Below are positions 23,513 through 33,287 of a stretch of 64,000 nucleotides of DNA, piece by piece. Position numbers and translations under genes: made by a program. The notes beneath the pieces were generated by a model that made no database searches, was not told the DNA's origin, and worked only from the letters and a program-made list of their open reading frames with translations. How positions within the stretch are numbered: position 1 is the first letter of the stretch; every line of letters begins with the position of its first letter. Source of the stretch: Bryobacterales bacterium (GTDB lineage Bacteria; Acidobacteriota; Terriglobia; Bryobacterales; Bryobacteraceae); the NCBI GenBank assembly GCA_020851555.1, contig JADZCM010000057.1, forward strand, positions 55,318 to 119,317, given 5' to 3'.

Positions 23513-24379
23513 TTACTGCTTGGCTGCCGCCGCCGGCGCTCCCTTGGCCGGCGCCGGGCGGGCCGGGGCCACGTAGTCCACCAGCTCGTCCACGGGCCGC
23601 TTCGCGGCCCAGGCGATGCCGCGGAGCAGCGTGCGCTGGATCTGCCAGTTGTTGAAATTGTCGTAGGTGTGGCCCTGCATCCAGACGAACGCCCGCGCGG
23701 GCTGCCCTCCGGGGAGCGTGTGCTCGTAAGTCCAGATCTGCGGCACAACTTCTCCCTTGTGATCGCCCGCGCTTCTGGTCGGGTAGATCTGGTTGGTCGC
23801 CAGTACCTGTATGCCGGGGTTCCGCGCCCACGTCATCAGGAAGAACGCCTCGTCCCAGAGGGTGAGGTCCGACATGTCCTTCATGATGGGATTGGCCTTG
23901 TCCACTACCGCATACCGGACCGGCGCCTCCAGCGTGAAGTTCACCTCGCCGTGCTTTTTCGCTCCGCCCAGCAGCGAGGACCAGTAAGCCGGATCCGGCC
24001 CGCAGATGGAGTCGTGCAGGGCCACCAGCCCGCCGCCTCGTCTGACGTAGGCCTCGAGCCCGGCCTTCTGCGCGTCGGTGAGGTAGCCCGCGTCACCCAC
24101 GTAGATCACCACCACGTCGGTCCGCTCCAGGTCGGCGCTGGTGGGAGGATGCAGCGCGCCGTCCACGGCGGAGGCGCCCTTCTCGGTCAGAAGCTTGCTC
24201 CAGTCGGCCAGAAAGAGCGGATAGTCGTGCTGCCCCGGCCCGTGAGTCTTGGGCCCCGCCCAGATAAACACCCGCATCCCCTTCGGGTTCGCGCTCCGCC
24301 CCGGCGCCTGCGCAAACAGGAGCCCTCCAAGGAAGATCACAAATATCACCGCCGCTGCCGCTCTCAGTCTGTCGGTCAT
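23513..24379 (-). CDS. ThuA-domain exported protein
   Basis: A 288-residue protein with an N-terminal signal (AAAVIFVIFLGGLLFAQA) and a ThuA (trehalose-utilisation-like, class I glutamine-amidotransferase fold) domain across most of its length. Typical segments are MRVFIWAGPKTHGPGQHDYP, the TDVVVIYVGDAGYLTDAQK strand, VRRGGGLVALHDSICGPDPA, and WTYEHTLPGGQPARAFVW with WMQGHTYDNFNN. An Ala/Pro-rich tail ends it. It follows the TIM-barrel gene by 10 bases. ThuA proteins are linked to sugar metabolism or degradation, but their activity is not established; extracytoplasmic sugar processing is an inference from the pair. Confidence 0.88.
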   Translation of the reverse strand: MTDRLRAAAAVIFVIFLGGLLFAQAPGRSANPKGMRVFIWAGPKTHGPGQHDYPLFLADWSKLLTEKGASAVDGALHPPTSADLERTDVVVIYVGDAGYLTDAQKAGLEAYVRRGGGLVALHDSICGPDPAYWSSLLGGAKKHGEVNFTLEAPVRYAVVDKANPIMKDMSDLTLWDEAFFLMTWARNPGIQVLATNQIYPTRSAGDHKGEVVPQIWTYEHTLPGGQPARAFVWMQGHTYDNFNNWQIQRTLLRGIAWAAKRPVDELVDYVAPARPAPAKGAPAAAAKQ

Positions 24380-24389
24380 GGCCCGGTCC

Positions 24390-25478
24390 CTATCCCTTCA
24401 GCATCTGGAGGCACGTCTGGAAGCTGGCTTCCAGGTCGGCGCGCTGGCGCGCCGCCATCTGCTCCCGTTGCGCCGGATCCATCTGCCCTCTTCCCGGCGC
24501 CCCGGCCTGCCCGCGGCCCGGCGCGGCCGAAGGCGGCGGAGCCGTCCCCTTCTCCGCCAGGTCCAGAAACCGCATGAATTCGTGCGCCCGCACGTTGCGG
24601 TAGCCGTCCCAGTACTTGGGATCGTGAATCCGGTGTACGCGCGCGCCGCCGACGATCACTTCCAGGTCGATCGCGCGGCCCGGGCATAGCTGCACGTACT
24701 TGCGCACCCAGCCGCCCATGTCCACGTTGCCCTCGCCCATCCGCACCCATTGCACGCCGATCCCCTCCGGGACCTTGTAGACCAGGCTGTCGCGCACGTG
24801 GCTGGTCACCGCGTACGGCGCCAGGGTCTCCAGCGTGACGTGCGGGTCCTCCATCGCCCAGACCGGGTTGCCGCTGTCGATGCAGGCGCCCACGAAATCC
24901 TTGCCCGCCTCTTCGATCAGGATCTTCAGCTCCCGCGCCTGCATGTCGCCGGCATGGTTCTCCACCGCCAGTTTGACGTTGGCGTCCTGTGCCACCTGCC
25001 TGACGCCCCGCAGGGCTTTGGCCGCGTTCTCGATGTGTCCCTCGATGCCAATGGGATCCGTCCGGTCTCCGGAATCACCCAACACGCAGCGCACAAAACG
25101 CGAACCCACTATGCGCGCCGCCTGGATCATGCGGGTGAGTTGCTCCTCCGCCGTGCCCGCCTTGGCGTCGAACCGGCGGGCCGACGGGCACATGGACATC
25201 ATCCCGATTTCGACTTCGACCCCCAGGCGTCCGGCATGCTCCCGGACCTTCTTCAGGTGCGCCTCCTCCAACCCGCCCAGGAAGCGGATCTCCGAAAAAT
25301 GCACCACCTCCGCGCCCAGCTTGGAGCAGTAGTCCAGCAACTGGAATGCGTCCCACCCTTGTGAGCCGAGACTGAACAGGTCCACACCCAACTTGACCCG
25401 CGGGCCCGGCTGTGAATTGGCCGCGCCGGCCATTGCCGCGGCGCCCGCGGCGGAAGAGAGAAAGGTCCTTCGATCCAT
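24390..25478 (-). CDS. Tat-exported sugar phosphate isomerase/epimerase-like TIM barrel
   Basis: A 362-residue xylose-isomerase-like TIM-barrel protein. The start at 25478 is chosen because it gives a Tat signal (MDRRTFLSSAAGAAAMAGAA); the open frame extends 34 codons upstream but that extension is unlikely. Barrel features include VDLFSLGSQGWDAFQLLDYC, KLAVENHAGDMQARELK, FVGACIDSGNPVWAMEDP and TSHVRDSLVY, whose Glu, Asp and His residues are the usual metal ligands. The C-terminus has a Gly/Pro/Gln-rich linker (PPPSAAPGRGQAGAPGRG) and a short helix. It is followed by the ThuA gene, likely one transcript. Substrate unknown. Confidence 0.88.
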   Translation of the reverse strand: MDRRTFLSSAAGAAAMAGAANSQPGPRVKLGVDLFSLGSQGWDAFQLLDYCSKLGAEVVHFSEIRFLGGLEEAHLKKVREHAGRLGVEVEIGMMSMCPSARRFDAKAGTAEEQLTRMIQAARIVGSRFVRCVLGDSGDRTDPIGIEGHIENAAKALRGVRQVAQDANVKLAVENHAGDMQARELKILIEEAGKDFVGACIDSGNPVWAMEDPHVTLETLAPYAVTSHVRDSLVYKVPEGIGVQWVRMGEGNVDMGGWVRKYVQLCPGRAIDLEVIVGGARVHRIHDPKYWDGYRNVRAHEFMRFLDLAEKGTAPPPSAAPGRGQAGAPGRGQMDPAQREQMAARQRADLEASFQTCLQMLKG

Positions 25479-25622
25479 AGGCTTTTCACCCAGTCTCCGC
25501 GCTTGGCCTCGGGAAGTCAAGCGGGCCGGGAGCCGCCAAACCAGCGGAGTTCCGGCGCGCCTCGGGCGGCAGCCTCGCAACCGGCAACGGGCCTGCCATC
25601 CGCCGTTTGCGGCGGGCGGATC

Positions 25623-27080
25623 TCAGTAGGCGCCCCGGCCCAGCGCTACGGCGCACACCGTCCGGGCGAGGATGTAGACATCCAGCCAAAGGGACCAGTT
25701 GCGGATGTAGTAGGCGTCCAGCGCCTGCTGCATCCTTAGGCCGCTCTCGCCGCGGGCTGAAACCTGCCACAGGCCGGTGAGCCCGGGCGGCACCCTGGCC
25801 CTGAGCTTGAGAAACTCGCCGTCGAACCGGGCCAGGTGGTAGTGCGGGAAGGGCCGCGGCCCCACCAGGCTCATTTCCCCCCGGATGACGTTCCAAAGCT
25901 GTGGAATCTCGTCCAGGCTGGTCCGGCGCAGAAACGCACCGATGGCGGGCAGTACCCGTGGGTCATGCCGGAGCTTGAAGCGCCGCCGCCACTCCTCCCG
26001 TGCCGCCGGGTCCGATGCCAGGTGCCGCCGCAGTTGAGCCTCGGCGTCCTGGAACATCGTCCGGAGTTTCCAGACGCGGATGGTACGGCCGCCCTCGCCG
26101 CCCCGCTCCTGGTGGAAGAAGACGGGGCCGGGGTCCGCCAGTTTGATCCACGCCGCCGCCAGGGCCACCAGCGGCGCCGCCGCCAGGACCCCCAGCCCGG
26201 CGATCACCAGGTCCAGGCCGCGCTTCAACCGGCGGTTCACCGGGCTGAGCAGGTTCTGCCGGACCTCCAGGCCCAGTTCCCCTCCCAGGTCGCGGGGGGA
26301 CACCCACAGGCTGGCCATCCCCAGCAGGTCCGGGATGACGATCACGTGGCTGAACGCGGCGCTCAGGCGCTCCAGCAGCCGCAGCAACTCCTCCCGCCTG
26401 AGCTCCGGCATGGCCACCAGCGCGTGGCGGACCCCCAGACGGCCCCCCAGCTCCGCGGCATCCGCCAGCGGCCCCGCCAGCGGGATGCCGGCGTCTCCTT
26501 CCCAGTCGGAGCCGTCCTCCAGCATGGCCACGGGTTTGAGTCCGAGCGCCGGTTGCGCCAGCAGGCCGGCGGCGATTCTCCGGGCGGCCTGGCCCGCGCC
26601 CAGAACCAGCACCGGCACGCCCCACCAGCTTCGCCCGCGGCAGGCGCGCTTCACCAGTGAACGGCACAGCGGCGCGAGCGTCGCCGTGAATCCCCACGCC
26701 GCGAGCAGCACGCCGCGGGAGAAAGTCGTGTCGCGGCTCAGGAAATTAAACGCCGAGCCCGCCAGGCAGACCAGCGTGGCCCCCAGCACCAGGCGTCGCA
26801 GTTCCTCCACGGGACTCAGGCCCACTCCGGGGTACAGCCCGAGCACCGCGTAAGCCGCCGCGAACAGCAGGGCGGCAGGCCACAGCCGTATGTAGGTGGA
26901 AGGCTCGACGGCGGTGTTTACGCGGCTCCAGGCGAGGGCCGCCATCCATCCCGCCGCGGTCACAGCCAGCATGTCGGCGCCCAGCATCGAGGCTCCGGTC
27001 AGCAGACGGCTGGCGGAGCGGCCGGAGAGCGCCTGCGCGCGTTCCGGGCGGCTCAGCAGGGCTTCAGAGCAAGTTCCCAT
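25623..27080 (-). CDS. undecaprenyl-phosphate hexose-1-phosphate transferase (WbaP-like)
   Basis: A 485-residue polyisoprenyl-phosphate hexose-1-phosphate transferase that would start repeat-unit assembly on undecaprenyl phosphate at the inner membrane. Four to five N-terminal membrane segments (about residues 25-125), a Rossmann-like CoA-binding-type domain ([20 protein letters not shown]) and a further hydrophobic segment ([20 protein letters not shown]) precede the catalytic region: [63 protein letters not shown] and [15 protein letters not shown]. These match the WbaP/WcaJ family. Last gene of the EPS locus; 29-bp gap from the fused transferase. The sugar (Gal or Glc) is not decided by sequence. 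Confidence 0.93.
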   Translation of the reverse strand: MGTCSEALLSRPERAQALSGRSASRLLTGASMLGADMLAVTAAGWMAALAWSRVNTAVEPSTYIRLWPAALLFAAAYAVLGLYPGVGLSPVEELRRLVLGATLVCLAGSAFNFLSRDTTFSRGVLLAAWGFTATLAPLCRSLVKRACRGRSWWGVPVLVLGAGQAARRIAAGLLAQPALGLKPVAMLEDGSDWEGDAGIPLAGPLADAAELGGRLGVRHALVAMPELRREELLRLLERLSAAFSHVIVIPDLLGMASLWVSPRDLGGELGLEVRQNLLSPVNRRLKRGLDLVIAGLGVLAAAPLVALAAAWIKLADPGPVFFHQERGGEGGRTIRVWKLRTMFQDAEAQLRRHLASDPAAREEWRRRFKLRHDPRVLPAIGAFLRRTSLDEIPQLWNVIRGEMSLVGPRPFPHYHLARFDGEFLKLRARVPPGLTGLWQVSARGESGLRMQQALDAYYIRNWSLWLDVYILARTVCAVALGRGAY

Positions 27081-27109
27081 TGGGACCTCGACCGGTCAAA
27101 GACAGACCA

Positions 27110-29131
27110 TCAACCCGCCGCCGGGCGCGGATTCAACGGGTCCGCCGCGCGGGGCGGACCGGGCCGGCCGCCGCCCGACGGCGCCCGGCGCTGCCGCAGC
27201 AGTTGCGCCGCAAACAGCGCCGCGAAGCGGGGATTGTGTTTCAGGTAGCGCCGCCACAGGCGCCGCGGTTCGGTGGCCAGGCGGAACAACCATTCCGTGC
27301 CGCTCGCGCGCATCCAGCCCGGCGCCTGCGGCTTCACTCCCGCCAGGAAGTCGAACGCCGCGCCCACCCCCAGCATCACGGCCGGCACGCGCCCGCGGTG
27401 AGCCGCCATCCAGCGTTCCTGCTTGGGGGTGCTCAACCCGATGAACAGCACGCGGACCCCGCTCTTCCGCATTTCATCCACGACCTCCCGGTCCTCCTCC
27501 GGCGAGAGCGGGCCGAAGGGCGGCGCGAACCAGTAGGGAGCGTGTAGCTTCGGATAGCGGCGCTCCACCTCGGCCCGGAGTTTTTCCAGTACGGACCGGG
27601 TCGCTCCATAAAACCCCACGGGCAGACCCGCCTGTTCGGCGGCTTTCAGCACCGCCGGGGTGAGATCCGGCCCGTAGACCCGGGACGCGCCCCTCAGGCC
27701 CAGCCGGCGTAATCCCCACACCAGCGGCATGCCGTCCGGGGTTACCAGGTCCGCCTCGTTCATGACGCGCAGGAACTCCGGCGAATCCCTCGCTTCCATG
27801 ACGTTGTTCACGCTGGCCGCGCAAACGTATCGCGATTCGCCCGCCGCCGCCCAACTCAGGATCTGCCCGGCCGCCTCTTCGTAGCTGGTCCGGTCCACGC
27901 GCATGCCCAGTATCCACGCGGAGGACGGGACCCCCTCCTCACCGGCGCGGCGCGCTTCCCCGTTGGTCGCGGGCTGGAGGGAGCGGTACATCGCCCGTAT
28001 CCTCCCGTAGCAGCCGGCAAAGATGAACTGCTCCTCAAACCGGCGGCGCCCCTGCGCGCCCATCCGGCGGCGCAATTCCGGGCTGACCAGTAGGCTGTTC
28101 AGCGCCCGCGCCAAGGACTCCGGGTCGCCCGGTTCCGCCAGGTAACCGTTCTCCCCGTGCTCGATGACCTCGGGGATTCCCCCGACGGCGCTCCCCACCA
28201 CCGGTTTGCCGAGCGCCATCGCCTCGAGCAGCACGTTGCCCAGTCCCTCCGGCTTGCGGGCCGGAAGCACACAGATGTCGAGAGCCGAGTAGAGGCACGC
28301 CAGGTCCGCGACCTCCCCGGTGAAGGTGATTCGATCGCGGAGTCCCAGTTCCCCGATCAGCCGTCTGAGCCTGGCCTCCTGCGCTTCGTTTCCCGGATAC
28401 GGGCTTCCCGCGATGACGAAGCCCGCCCGGGGGAACCTCTCCGCCAGCAATGCGGCGGCCCGCACGAACACGTCCTGCCCCTTCTGGTCCAGGTTGATCC
28501 GCCCGGCGACGCCGGCGATCGGGTAGCCGTCGGCGATGCCGTGCCGCTCCAGGAACGCCGCCCGCTGGGAGGCGGAAGGGGCGGAGACTTCCTCTGTGGG
28601 GATTCCGTTGTAGATGACGGCGACCTTCCTCCTGCGGATCGCGGGGTGAAACTGCGCCGCCACCGCCCGCGAGTTGCACACGATCCGCGAAGACAGCAGG
28701 AACATCAGCCATTCGTAAGCGCGCCATGCCGGGCTCACGCCGGCCAGAAACTCGCGCACGTGCCAGACGTGCGGCCGCCCTGCGGCGCGCGCCGCCAGCG
28801 CGGAGGTGAACACCACGGCGCTGTTGGTGTGAACCACGTCGGGCCGCAAGCGGCGGATCTCCCGCAGCAGCCGGGCGGCGCTCTGCGGAATGCGCCGCAG
28901 AAAGCGCAGCAGTCCGCCGGGGCTCCGTAATTCGCGCCGTGTGAGAACCGGAAGGTCCTGGTGGACGCTCACCTCCACTCCGGACGCCTCCAGTTGCGCC
29001 CTGAGAGGCCCGTCCCCCGGAAGAATGACGTGTACCTCGTCGCCATCCCGTGCGCCCTGGCCCGCCAGCCGCAGCAGGGAGCGGCTGGCGCCGTAGAGGT
29101 CGCTGACATTGGCTATGTATAGGATTCGCAT
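27110..29131 (-). CDS. fused GT4 glycosyltransferase - WecG/TagA-type (GT26) transferase
   Basis: A 673-residue single chain with two complete glycosyltransferase modules. Residues about 1-385 are a GT4 enzyme: MRILYIANVSDLYGASRSL, AGRINLDQKGQDVFVRAAAL, and the donor E-x7-E in EGLGNVLLEAMALGKPVVG. Residues about 395-640 are a WecG/TagA/CpsF (GT26) module: VCAASVNNVMEARDSPEFL, ADLVTPDGMPLVWGLRRLG (catalytic-Asp region), YGPDLTPAVLKAAEQ, LFIGLSTPKQERWMAAHRGR, GVGAAFDFLAGVKPQAPGWM and GTEWLFRLATEPRRLWRRY. The junction near residue 390 has a short polar linker. I see no break in frame. A GT26 step acts on a polyprenol-linked sugar, so this protein may add two consecutive residues after the WbaP-like primer. 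It follows asnB across 158 bp. Confidence 0.9.
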   Translation of the reverse strand: MRILYIANVSDLYGASRSLLRLAGQGARDGDEVHVILPGDGPLRAQLEASGVEVSVHQDLPVLTRRELRSPGGLLRFLRRIPQSAARLLREIRRLRPDVVHTNSAVVFTSALAARAAGRPHVWHVREFLAGVSPAWRAYEWLMFLLSSRIVCNSRAVAAQFHPAIRRRKVAVIYNGIPTEEVSAPSASQRAAFLERHGIADGYPIAGVAGRINLDQKGQDVFVRAAALLAERFPRAGFVIAGSPYPGNEAQEARLRRLIGELGLRDRITFTGEVADLACLYSALDICVLPARKPEGLGNVLLEAMALGKPVVGSAVGGIPEVIEHGENGYLAEPGDPESLARALNSLLVSPELRRRMGAQGRRRFEEQFIFAGCYGRIRAMYRSLQPATNGEARRAGEEGVPSSAWILGMRVDRTSYEEAAGQILSWAAAGESRYVCAASVNNVMEARDSPEFLRVMNEADLVTPDGMPLVWGLRRLGLRGASRVYGPDLTPAVLKAAEQAGLPVGFYGATRSVLEKLRAEVERRYPKLHAPYWFAPPFGPLSPEEDREVVDEMRKSGVRVLFIGLSTPKQERWMAAHRGRVPAVMLGVGAAFDFLAGVKPQAPGWMRASGTEWLFRLATEPRRLWRRYLKHNPRFAALFAAQLLRQRRAPSGGGRPGPPRAADPLNPRPAAG

Positions 29132-29289
29132 GTGACTCAGGTTGGCGGGCTGGTTCAGAGGCTTGCCGCAAAACCGTTCCAGCGCCCGCGCAAGGCCGGA
29201 CGGGAGACCTCCCCCGCCCGGCGCTTCAGCCTCTTGCGCCCGTGCAGGGTTTCTGTGCGGCGTCGCCCGCCGGCTTCTTCAGAGAATTC

Positions 29290-31212
29290 TCAGAGCGTGA
29301 CCCGGTTCTTCTGGCACCACCGGGCGAGCACAAACACCGCCCACAGCCGTGACCATGGGATCTTCGGCCGGTTCTTACGGTAGGCTTCGAGCAAGCCGTT
29401 GACCGCGTCCGGCGCAAGACCGACGGATTCGAGCAGGGCTCGGTTCGCAAGCGTCTCGCCGATCCAGGCGCGCGTCGCGGCCGCCCTCAGCCATTCGTCG
29501 AGCGGCAGCCGGAAGCCCTGTTTGCGCCGGACCGGGAAATCGTCTCCCAAGAGGGGCCGGAACAGGCTCCACAGGAAAGGCTTGTCGGGCGCTCCCCGGC
29601 ACCGCCTCGCGGCCGGCACCTTCCAGGCCGCCTCGAGGAAGCGGTGGTCGGTGAACACCGGCCGGACCTCCAGGGAAACCGCCATGCTCATGGCGTCCGT
29701 ATCGCGCAGGCAGCGCTCCCCAAGAAACAGCCGGAGCGCGTACAGCGACACCAGATTGCCGGGGCCGGCGGCCTCCGCTTCGGCGCGCAACTGCTCCACC
29801 AGCAACCCGGGCAGGCTGTAGACCAGGCTTCCGCCGTCCCCAACCGCGTCCGCCGAGATCAGGCGTCGCCGGACCCACTCGGGAAAAAGGATCTGCGCCG
29901 CCTGGTAAGCCGGCAGCGCCGGAGGCGCGGGACGCGCGCCGTTGGAGCCCCAGGCCTCGGCCAGTTTCCAGGGTGCCGACACGCGGAAACCGCGCCGGCC
30001 GAGTTGTCGGCTCAGGAAACGCCGGGCCGGCGCCGGAGAAGCCGCCGCGAGCCTGGCGCACCGGTCGACCCAGGGGACGGTGTTGAAGAACGGGTAACCT
30101 CCGAAGGTCTCGTCTCCGCCCAGGCCGGAGAGCGCCACCGTCAACCCCGCCGCCTTGGCCGCCCGGGAAACGCAATAAGTATTGACGCCGTCGAAACTGG
30201 GCTGGTCCATGGCGTCCACGGCCTCGGGCAGCCAGCCGGCAAACTCGCACGGCCTCAGCCGGATCTCGCTGTGCCGGGTGGCGAAGCGGCGCGCCACCCA
30301 GTCCGAGTACGGGGATTCGTCGTAGGCAGGCTCGTCGAAAGTGACCGAGAACGTCCGCACCGTGGGCCCCCCGGCGGCGGCCAGCGCCACGATGATCGAA
30401 GAGTCCAGCCCACCGGAAAGGAACGCGCCGATGGGCACGTCGCTCACAAGGCGCAGGCGCACCGCTTCCGCCAGCACCGAGCTGAGTTGCTCGCCGGAGT
30501 CCGCCCGGCCGTTGGATGACGCAGCCTCCCCGGGGCGCCAGTACTGCCCCGTCCGGATCACGCCTCCCCCGGCCGAAACGCGCAACCAGTGCCCCGGCCG
30601 CAAACTGCTGACGCCGCGAACCGCCGTCAGCGGCGCGGCCAGAAAGCCATTGGCCAGGTAAACGGAGAGCGCCTCCGTCTCCAGCCTCCGCTCCACGGCG
30701 CCGCTGGCCAGCAGCGCGCGCACCTCCGAAGCGAACAGAAACGTCTCCCCCGGCGCCTGGCAATAGTACAGCGGCTTCTCCCCCAGCCGGTCTCGCGCCA
30801 GCAGCAGTTCCTGCCGCGCCTGGTCCCAGATGGCGAATGCGAACATGCCGCGCAGCCGGTTCAACATGTCGTCCCGCCAGCGGCGGTAGGCTTTGAGAAC
30901 GACTTCCGTGTCCGTCCCGGAGCGGAAGCCCTCGCCGAGCGATTCCAGTTCGCCGCGCAGTTCCTTGTAGTTGTAGACCTCGCCGCTGTAGACGATCCAG
31001 TTTCCGCTGGCCGGGTCGTGCATCGGCATGTGGCCCGCCGGGGACGGGTCCAGGATTGCGAGCCGCGTGCTCCCCAGCGCCAGGCGCAGGCCGCCGGTCC
31101 TCGCGCTCGCGACGCCGGAGTCGTCCGGCCCGCGGTGTGACATCGCGGCGGTCATTCTCGCCACCGCCTCCCGCCCAGGCCGCGGCGAGAGCATTCCGGC
31201 TATTCCGCACAT
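29290..31212 (-). CDS. asparagine synthetase B-type amidotransferase
   Basis: A 640-residue glutamine-hydrolysing amidotransferase. The N-terminal Cys2 nucleophile (MCGIAGML) and class-II glutaminase features (MSHRGPDDSG, WIVYSGEVYNYKELR) are intact to about residue 190. The synthetase domain has the PP-loop VPIGAFLSGGLDSSIIVALA and VALSGLGGDETFGGYPFF. Length and motifs match AsnB. Its position inside the EPS locus suggests amidation of a uronic-acid residue rather than housekeeping asparagine synthesis, as in many O-antigen clusters, but that is inference. It overlaps the upstream methyltransferase by 13 bases. Confidence 0.93.
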   Translation of the reverse strand: MCGIAGMLSPRPGREAVARMTAAMSHRGPDDSGVASARTGGLRLALGSTRLAILDPSPAGHMPMHDPASGNWIVYSGEVYNYKELRGELESLGEGFRSGTDTEVVLKAYRRWRDDMLNRLRGMFAFAIWDQARQELLLARDRLGEKPLYYCQAPGETFLFASEVRALLASGAVERRLETEALSVYLANGFLAAPLTAVRGVSSLRPGHWLRVSAGGGVIRTGQYWRPGEAASSNGRADSGEQLSSVLAEAVRLRLVSDVPIGAFLSGGLDSSIIVALAAAGGPTVRTFSVTFDEPAYDESPYSDWVARRFATRHSEIRLRPCEFAGWLPEAVDAMDQPSFDGVNTYCVSRAAKAAGLTVALSGLGGDETFGGYPFFNTVPWVDRCARLAAASPAPARRFLSRQLGRRGFRVSAPWKLAEAWGSNGARPAPPALPAYQAAQILFPEWVRRRLISADAVGDGGSLVYSLPGLLVEQLRAEAEAAGPGNLVSLYALRLFLGERCLRDTDAMSMAVSLEVRPVFTDHRFLEAAWKVPAARRCRGAPDKPFLWSLFRPLLGDDFPVRRKQGFRLPLDEWLRAAATRAWIGETLANRALLESVGLAPDAVNGLLEAYRKNRPKIPWSRLWAVFVLARWCQKNRVTL

Positions 31213-32075
31213 GGCGGCCTCCGCCGGAACAAAGCCAGTTCCAGGTTCACCCCGCGCGCCAGCCCCATCCTCCGGAAGAGGGCATCGAGCGGCCGGAGCA
31301 TCGCCACCGCCGCGCCGCCGGCGGCGTCCCGCGCCGGCTCCGGCATCGATGACAGCGTCTTAGCAAGGAGCCGCCATGCCGCCAGTTGCAAGTGGCCGGC
31401 CAGGTCCCGGCCGGAGCGCGGCGTCGCGTCGGCCAGAATCGAAAAGACCGGCTCCCGGCCGGCCGGCGCCATCTCCGGCCCGAGCGCGTCCCGGTAGGTG
31501 GCCAGGGAGCGTCGCTTCACGTGGGGCGCGATCTGCCGGTCGGCCTCAACGAAAACGTCCGAGATCAGCAGGAAGCCGCCGGGACGGACGCGCGCCGCCA
31601 GGTTGGCGAGCGCCGTCCGGCAGGCGTGCTCCTCCACCAGGTGATAGAGAACGTCGATCGCCGTGACGAGGTCGAACTCCGCCTCCGCGGCGGGCAGGCC
31701 GGACCACTCCGCGGCGGCCAGATCCTGCAACAGAAACTCCCCTTCGGGACAAGCGCGGCGGCAGTGCTCAACCGCTTCCGGGGCGATGTCCAGCCCCACC
31801 CAGCGCCCGGGCTTGAGCCGCCGCCACAGGCTGGCGTATGCGCCCACGCCCGCGCCGGCTTCCAGCAGCCTGAACCGCACCGGAAGAACCGTTCGCCCCA
31901 GCAGCCGCAGGACCGCCGCCCGCCGCAGCCTGTAGGCCGCATCATTGAAACCGTCGCCGAGGCCGGCGTAGCCCACCGCCGCGATTCGCCCGCGGCGCGC
32001 GGCGTGCAGCCCGGTCCAGTAAGCCCGATTATCGTAAGTCTGCATGTGCGCGGCGCTCTGGAAGCTTGTTGACAT
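31200..32075 (-). CDS. SAM-dependent class I methyltransferase
   Basis: A class I methyltransferase of about 291 residues. SAM motif I is RLLEAGAGVGAYASLWRR with VGLDIAPEAVEHCRRACP; motif IV is DLVTAIDVLYHLVEE; LAARVRPGGFLLISDVF follows. Three starts are possible (32117, 32075, 32045). I take 32075 because the 32117 extension is Arg/Pro-rich without homology-like features, but no strong ribosome site decides it. The C-terminal part contains a basic amphipathic stretch. It overlaps asnB by 13 bases. Presumed to modify the polysaccharide or its lipid-linked precursor; the acceptor is unknown. Confidence 0.82.
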   Translation of the reverse strand: MSTSFQSAAHMQTYDNRAYWTGLHAARRGRIAAVGYAGLGDGFNDAAYRLRRAAVLRLLGRTVLPVRFRLLEAGAGVGAYASLWRRLKPGRWVGLDIAPEAVEHCRRACPEGEFLLQDLAAAEWSGLPAAEAEFDLVTAIDVLYHLVEEHACRTALANLAARVRPGGFLLISDVFVEADRQIAPHVKRRSLATYRDALGPEMAPAGREPVFSILADATPRSGRDLAGHLQLAAWRLLAKTLSSMPEPARDAAGGAAVAMLRPLDALFRRMGLARGVNLELALFRRRPPCAE

Positions 32076-32183
32076 GACCGGCGGACACTTCGGAGGGCGT
32101 GCGCGGCGCCGGCGCAAGCCGGGACTGCGCCGCCTGGAAACCGGACTCCGGTCTTATCCCGCTCGAGCGCTGGAGCGGCTTTT

Positions 32184-33287
32184 TCAAATAGCTCCCAGTA
32201 TGTGCCCCAGGTTCTCGCGGAAATGGGCGTGCGTGTACTTCGCCATCAATGTCTGGTAGCCGCGCCGCCCCATGGCCGCGGCCCGTTCCGGATCGCTGAG
32301 CAGTGAGATCAAGGCCCGGGCGACCTGCTCCACCGAGTACGGGTCCACGCACAGGCCGTCGACGCCGTCGGTGACCACCTCCGCGCCGGCGTCCCGGTTG
32401 CCCGCCACCACCGGGACGCCGTGGCGCCAGGCTTCCAGATACACGATCCCGAAACCCTCGCCCGTCGAGGGCATCACCAGGATGTGGGAGCGGCTATACA
32501 CCCGCTCCAGTTCGTCTTCGTCCAGATAGCCGTGGAAGCCGACCGCGTGCCCAACCCCCAACCGCCGCGCCAGGTCCTCCAGTTCGCCCCGCAACGGACC
32601 CTCGCCGACCACTTCGTAGCGCGCGCTGGGGAATTCCGTCAGCACTTGCGGCAGCGCCCGTATGACCCTGTCGCAGCCCTTGTAGTGGTCCTTCCGGCTG
32701 AGCCGCGTCACCGTCAGAAGCCGCTGCCCGCCGCCCGCCCCGTTGCGGAGTTGCGGCGCCCGCTCCGGCGCGTCGACGGCGTTCGGCAGGAACGTGAAGC
32801 GGCCGCCCGGCAGCGCGTAAGCCCGCTGCATCCGCTCCGCCGTGAGCCGGCTCACCGCCGCCACCCGGTCAATGCCCCACCGGACCGCCAGGCGTTCCAG
32901 CCGGGGAACATGATCGCGGAACGGCTCCAGCCAGACTTCCCGGCCGTGTACGAACAGGACCTGCCGGCTGGCCGGGCTGAGCGCCCGCGCCAGGCATGCC
33001 AGCGGGGCCAGCAAGACGTGGCCGTAGAGCACCACGTCCGGCCGGACCTGCCGGAGCAGGCGGACGAAGCAGGATGCGGTCCGGGGCTTGTTCCGTCCCC
33101 CCGGCGTAAACCGCACAGGATCCGGCGCGGCCAGGGCGTCTTTGCTCGTGTCCCACAGCGCGATCACCCAGCTCCTCAGACCGCGTGTCCGGCCGAACTC
33201 GGCGAGCGCGGTCACCACCCGCTGGTTAAACCGTTCCAGTCCGCCGACCCCGGCGTAAACCCCCAATGCGACGAACATCACTTTCAT
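32184..33287 (-). CDS. GT4 glycosyltransferase
   Basis: A 367-residue GT-B retaining glycosyltransferase. Features are MKVMFVALGVYAGVGGLERF at the start, the linker motif RVAAVSRLTAERMQ, LLTVTRLSRKDHYKGCDRVI opening the donor domain, and the donor E-x7-E in GEGFGIVYLEAWRHGVPVVA. The ATG at 33287 overlaps the stop of the upstream methyltransferase as ATGA; an open frame continues upstream but is antisense-like there. Translational coupling puts it firmly in the EPS operon. Sugar unknown. Confidence 0.92.
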   Translation of the reverse strand: MKVMFVALGVYAGVGGLERFNQRVVTALAEFGRTRGLRSWVIALWDTSKDALAAPDPVRFTPGGRNKPRTASCFVRLLRQVRPDVVLYGHVLLAPLACLARALSPASRQVLFVHGREVWLEPFRDHVPRLERLAVRWGIDRVAAVSRLTAERMQRAYALPGGRFTFLPNAVDAPERAPQLRNGAGGGQRLLTVTRLSRKDHYKGCDRVIRALPQVLTEFPSARYEVVGEGPLRGELEDLARRLGVGHAVGFHGYLDEDELERVYSRSHILVMPSTGEGFGIVYLEAWRHGVPVVAGNRDAGAEVVTDGVDGLCVDPYSVEQVARALISLLSDPERAAAMGRRGYQTLMAKYTHAHFRENLGHILGAI

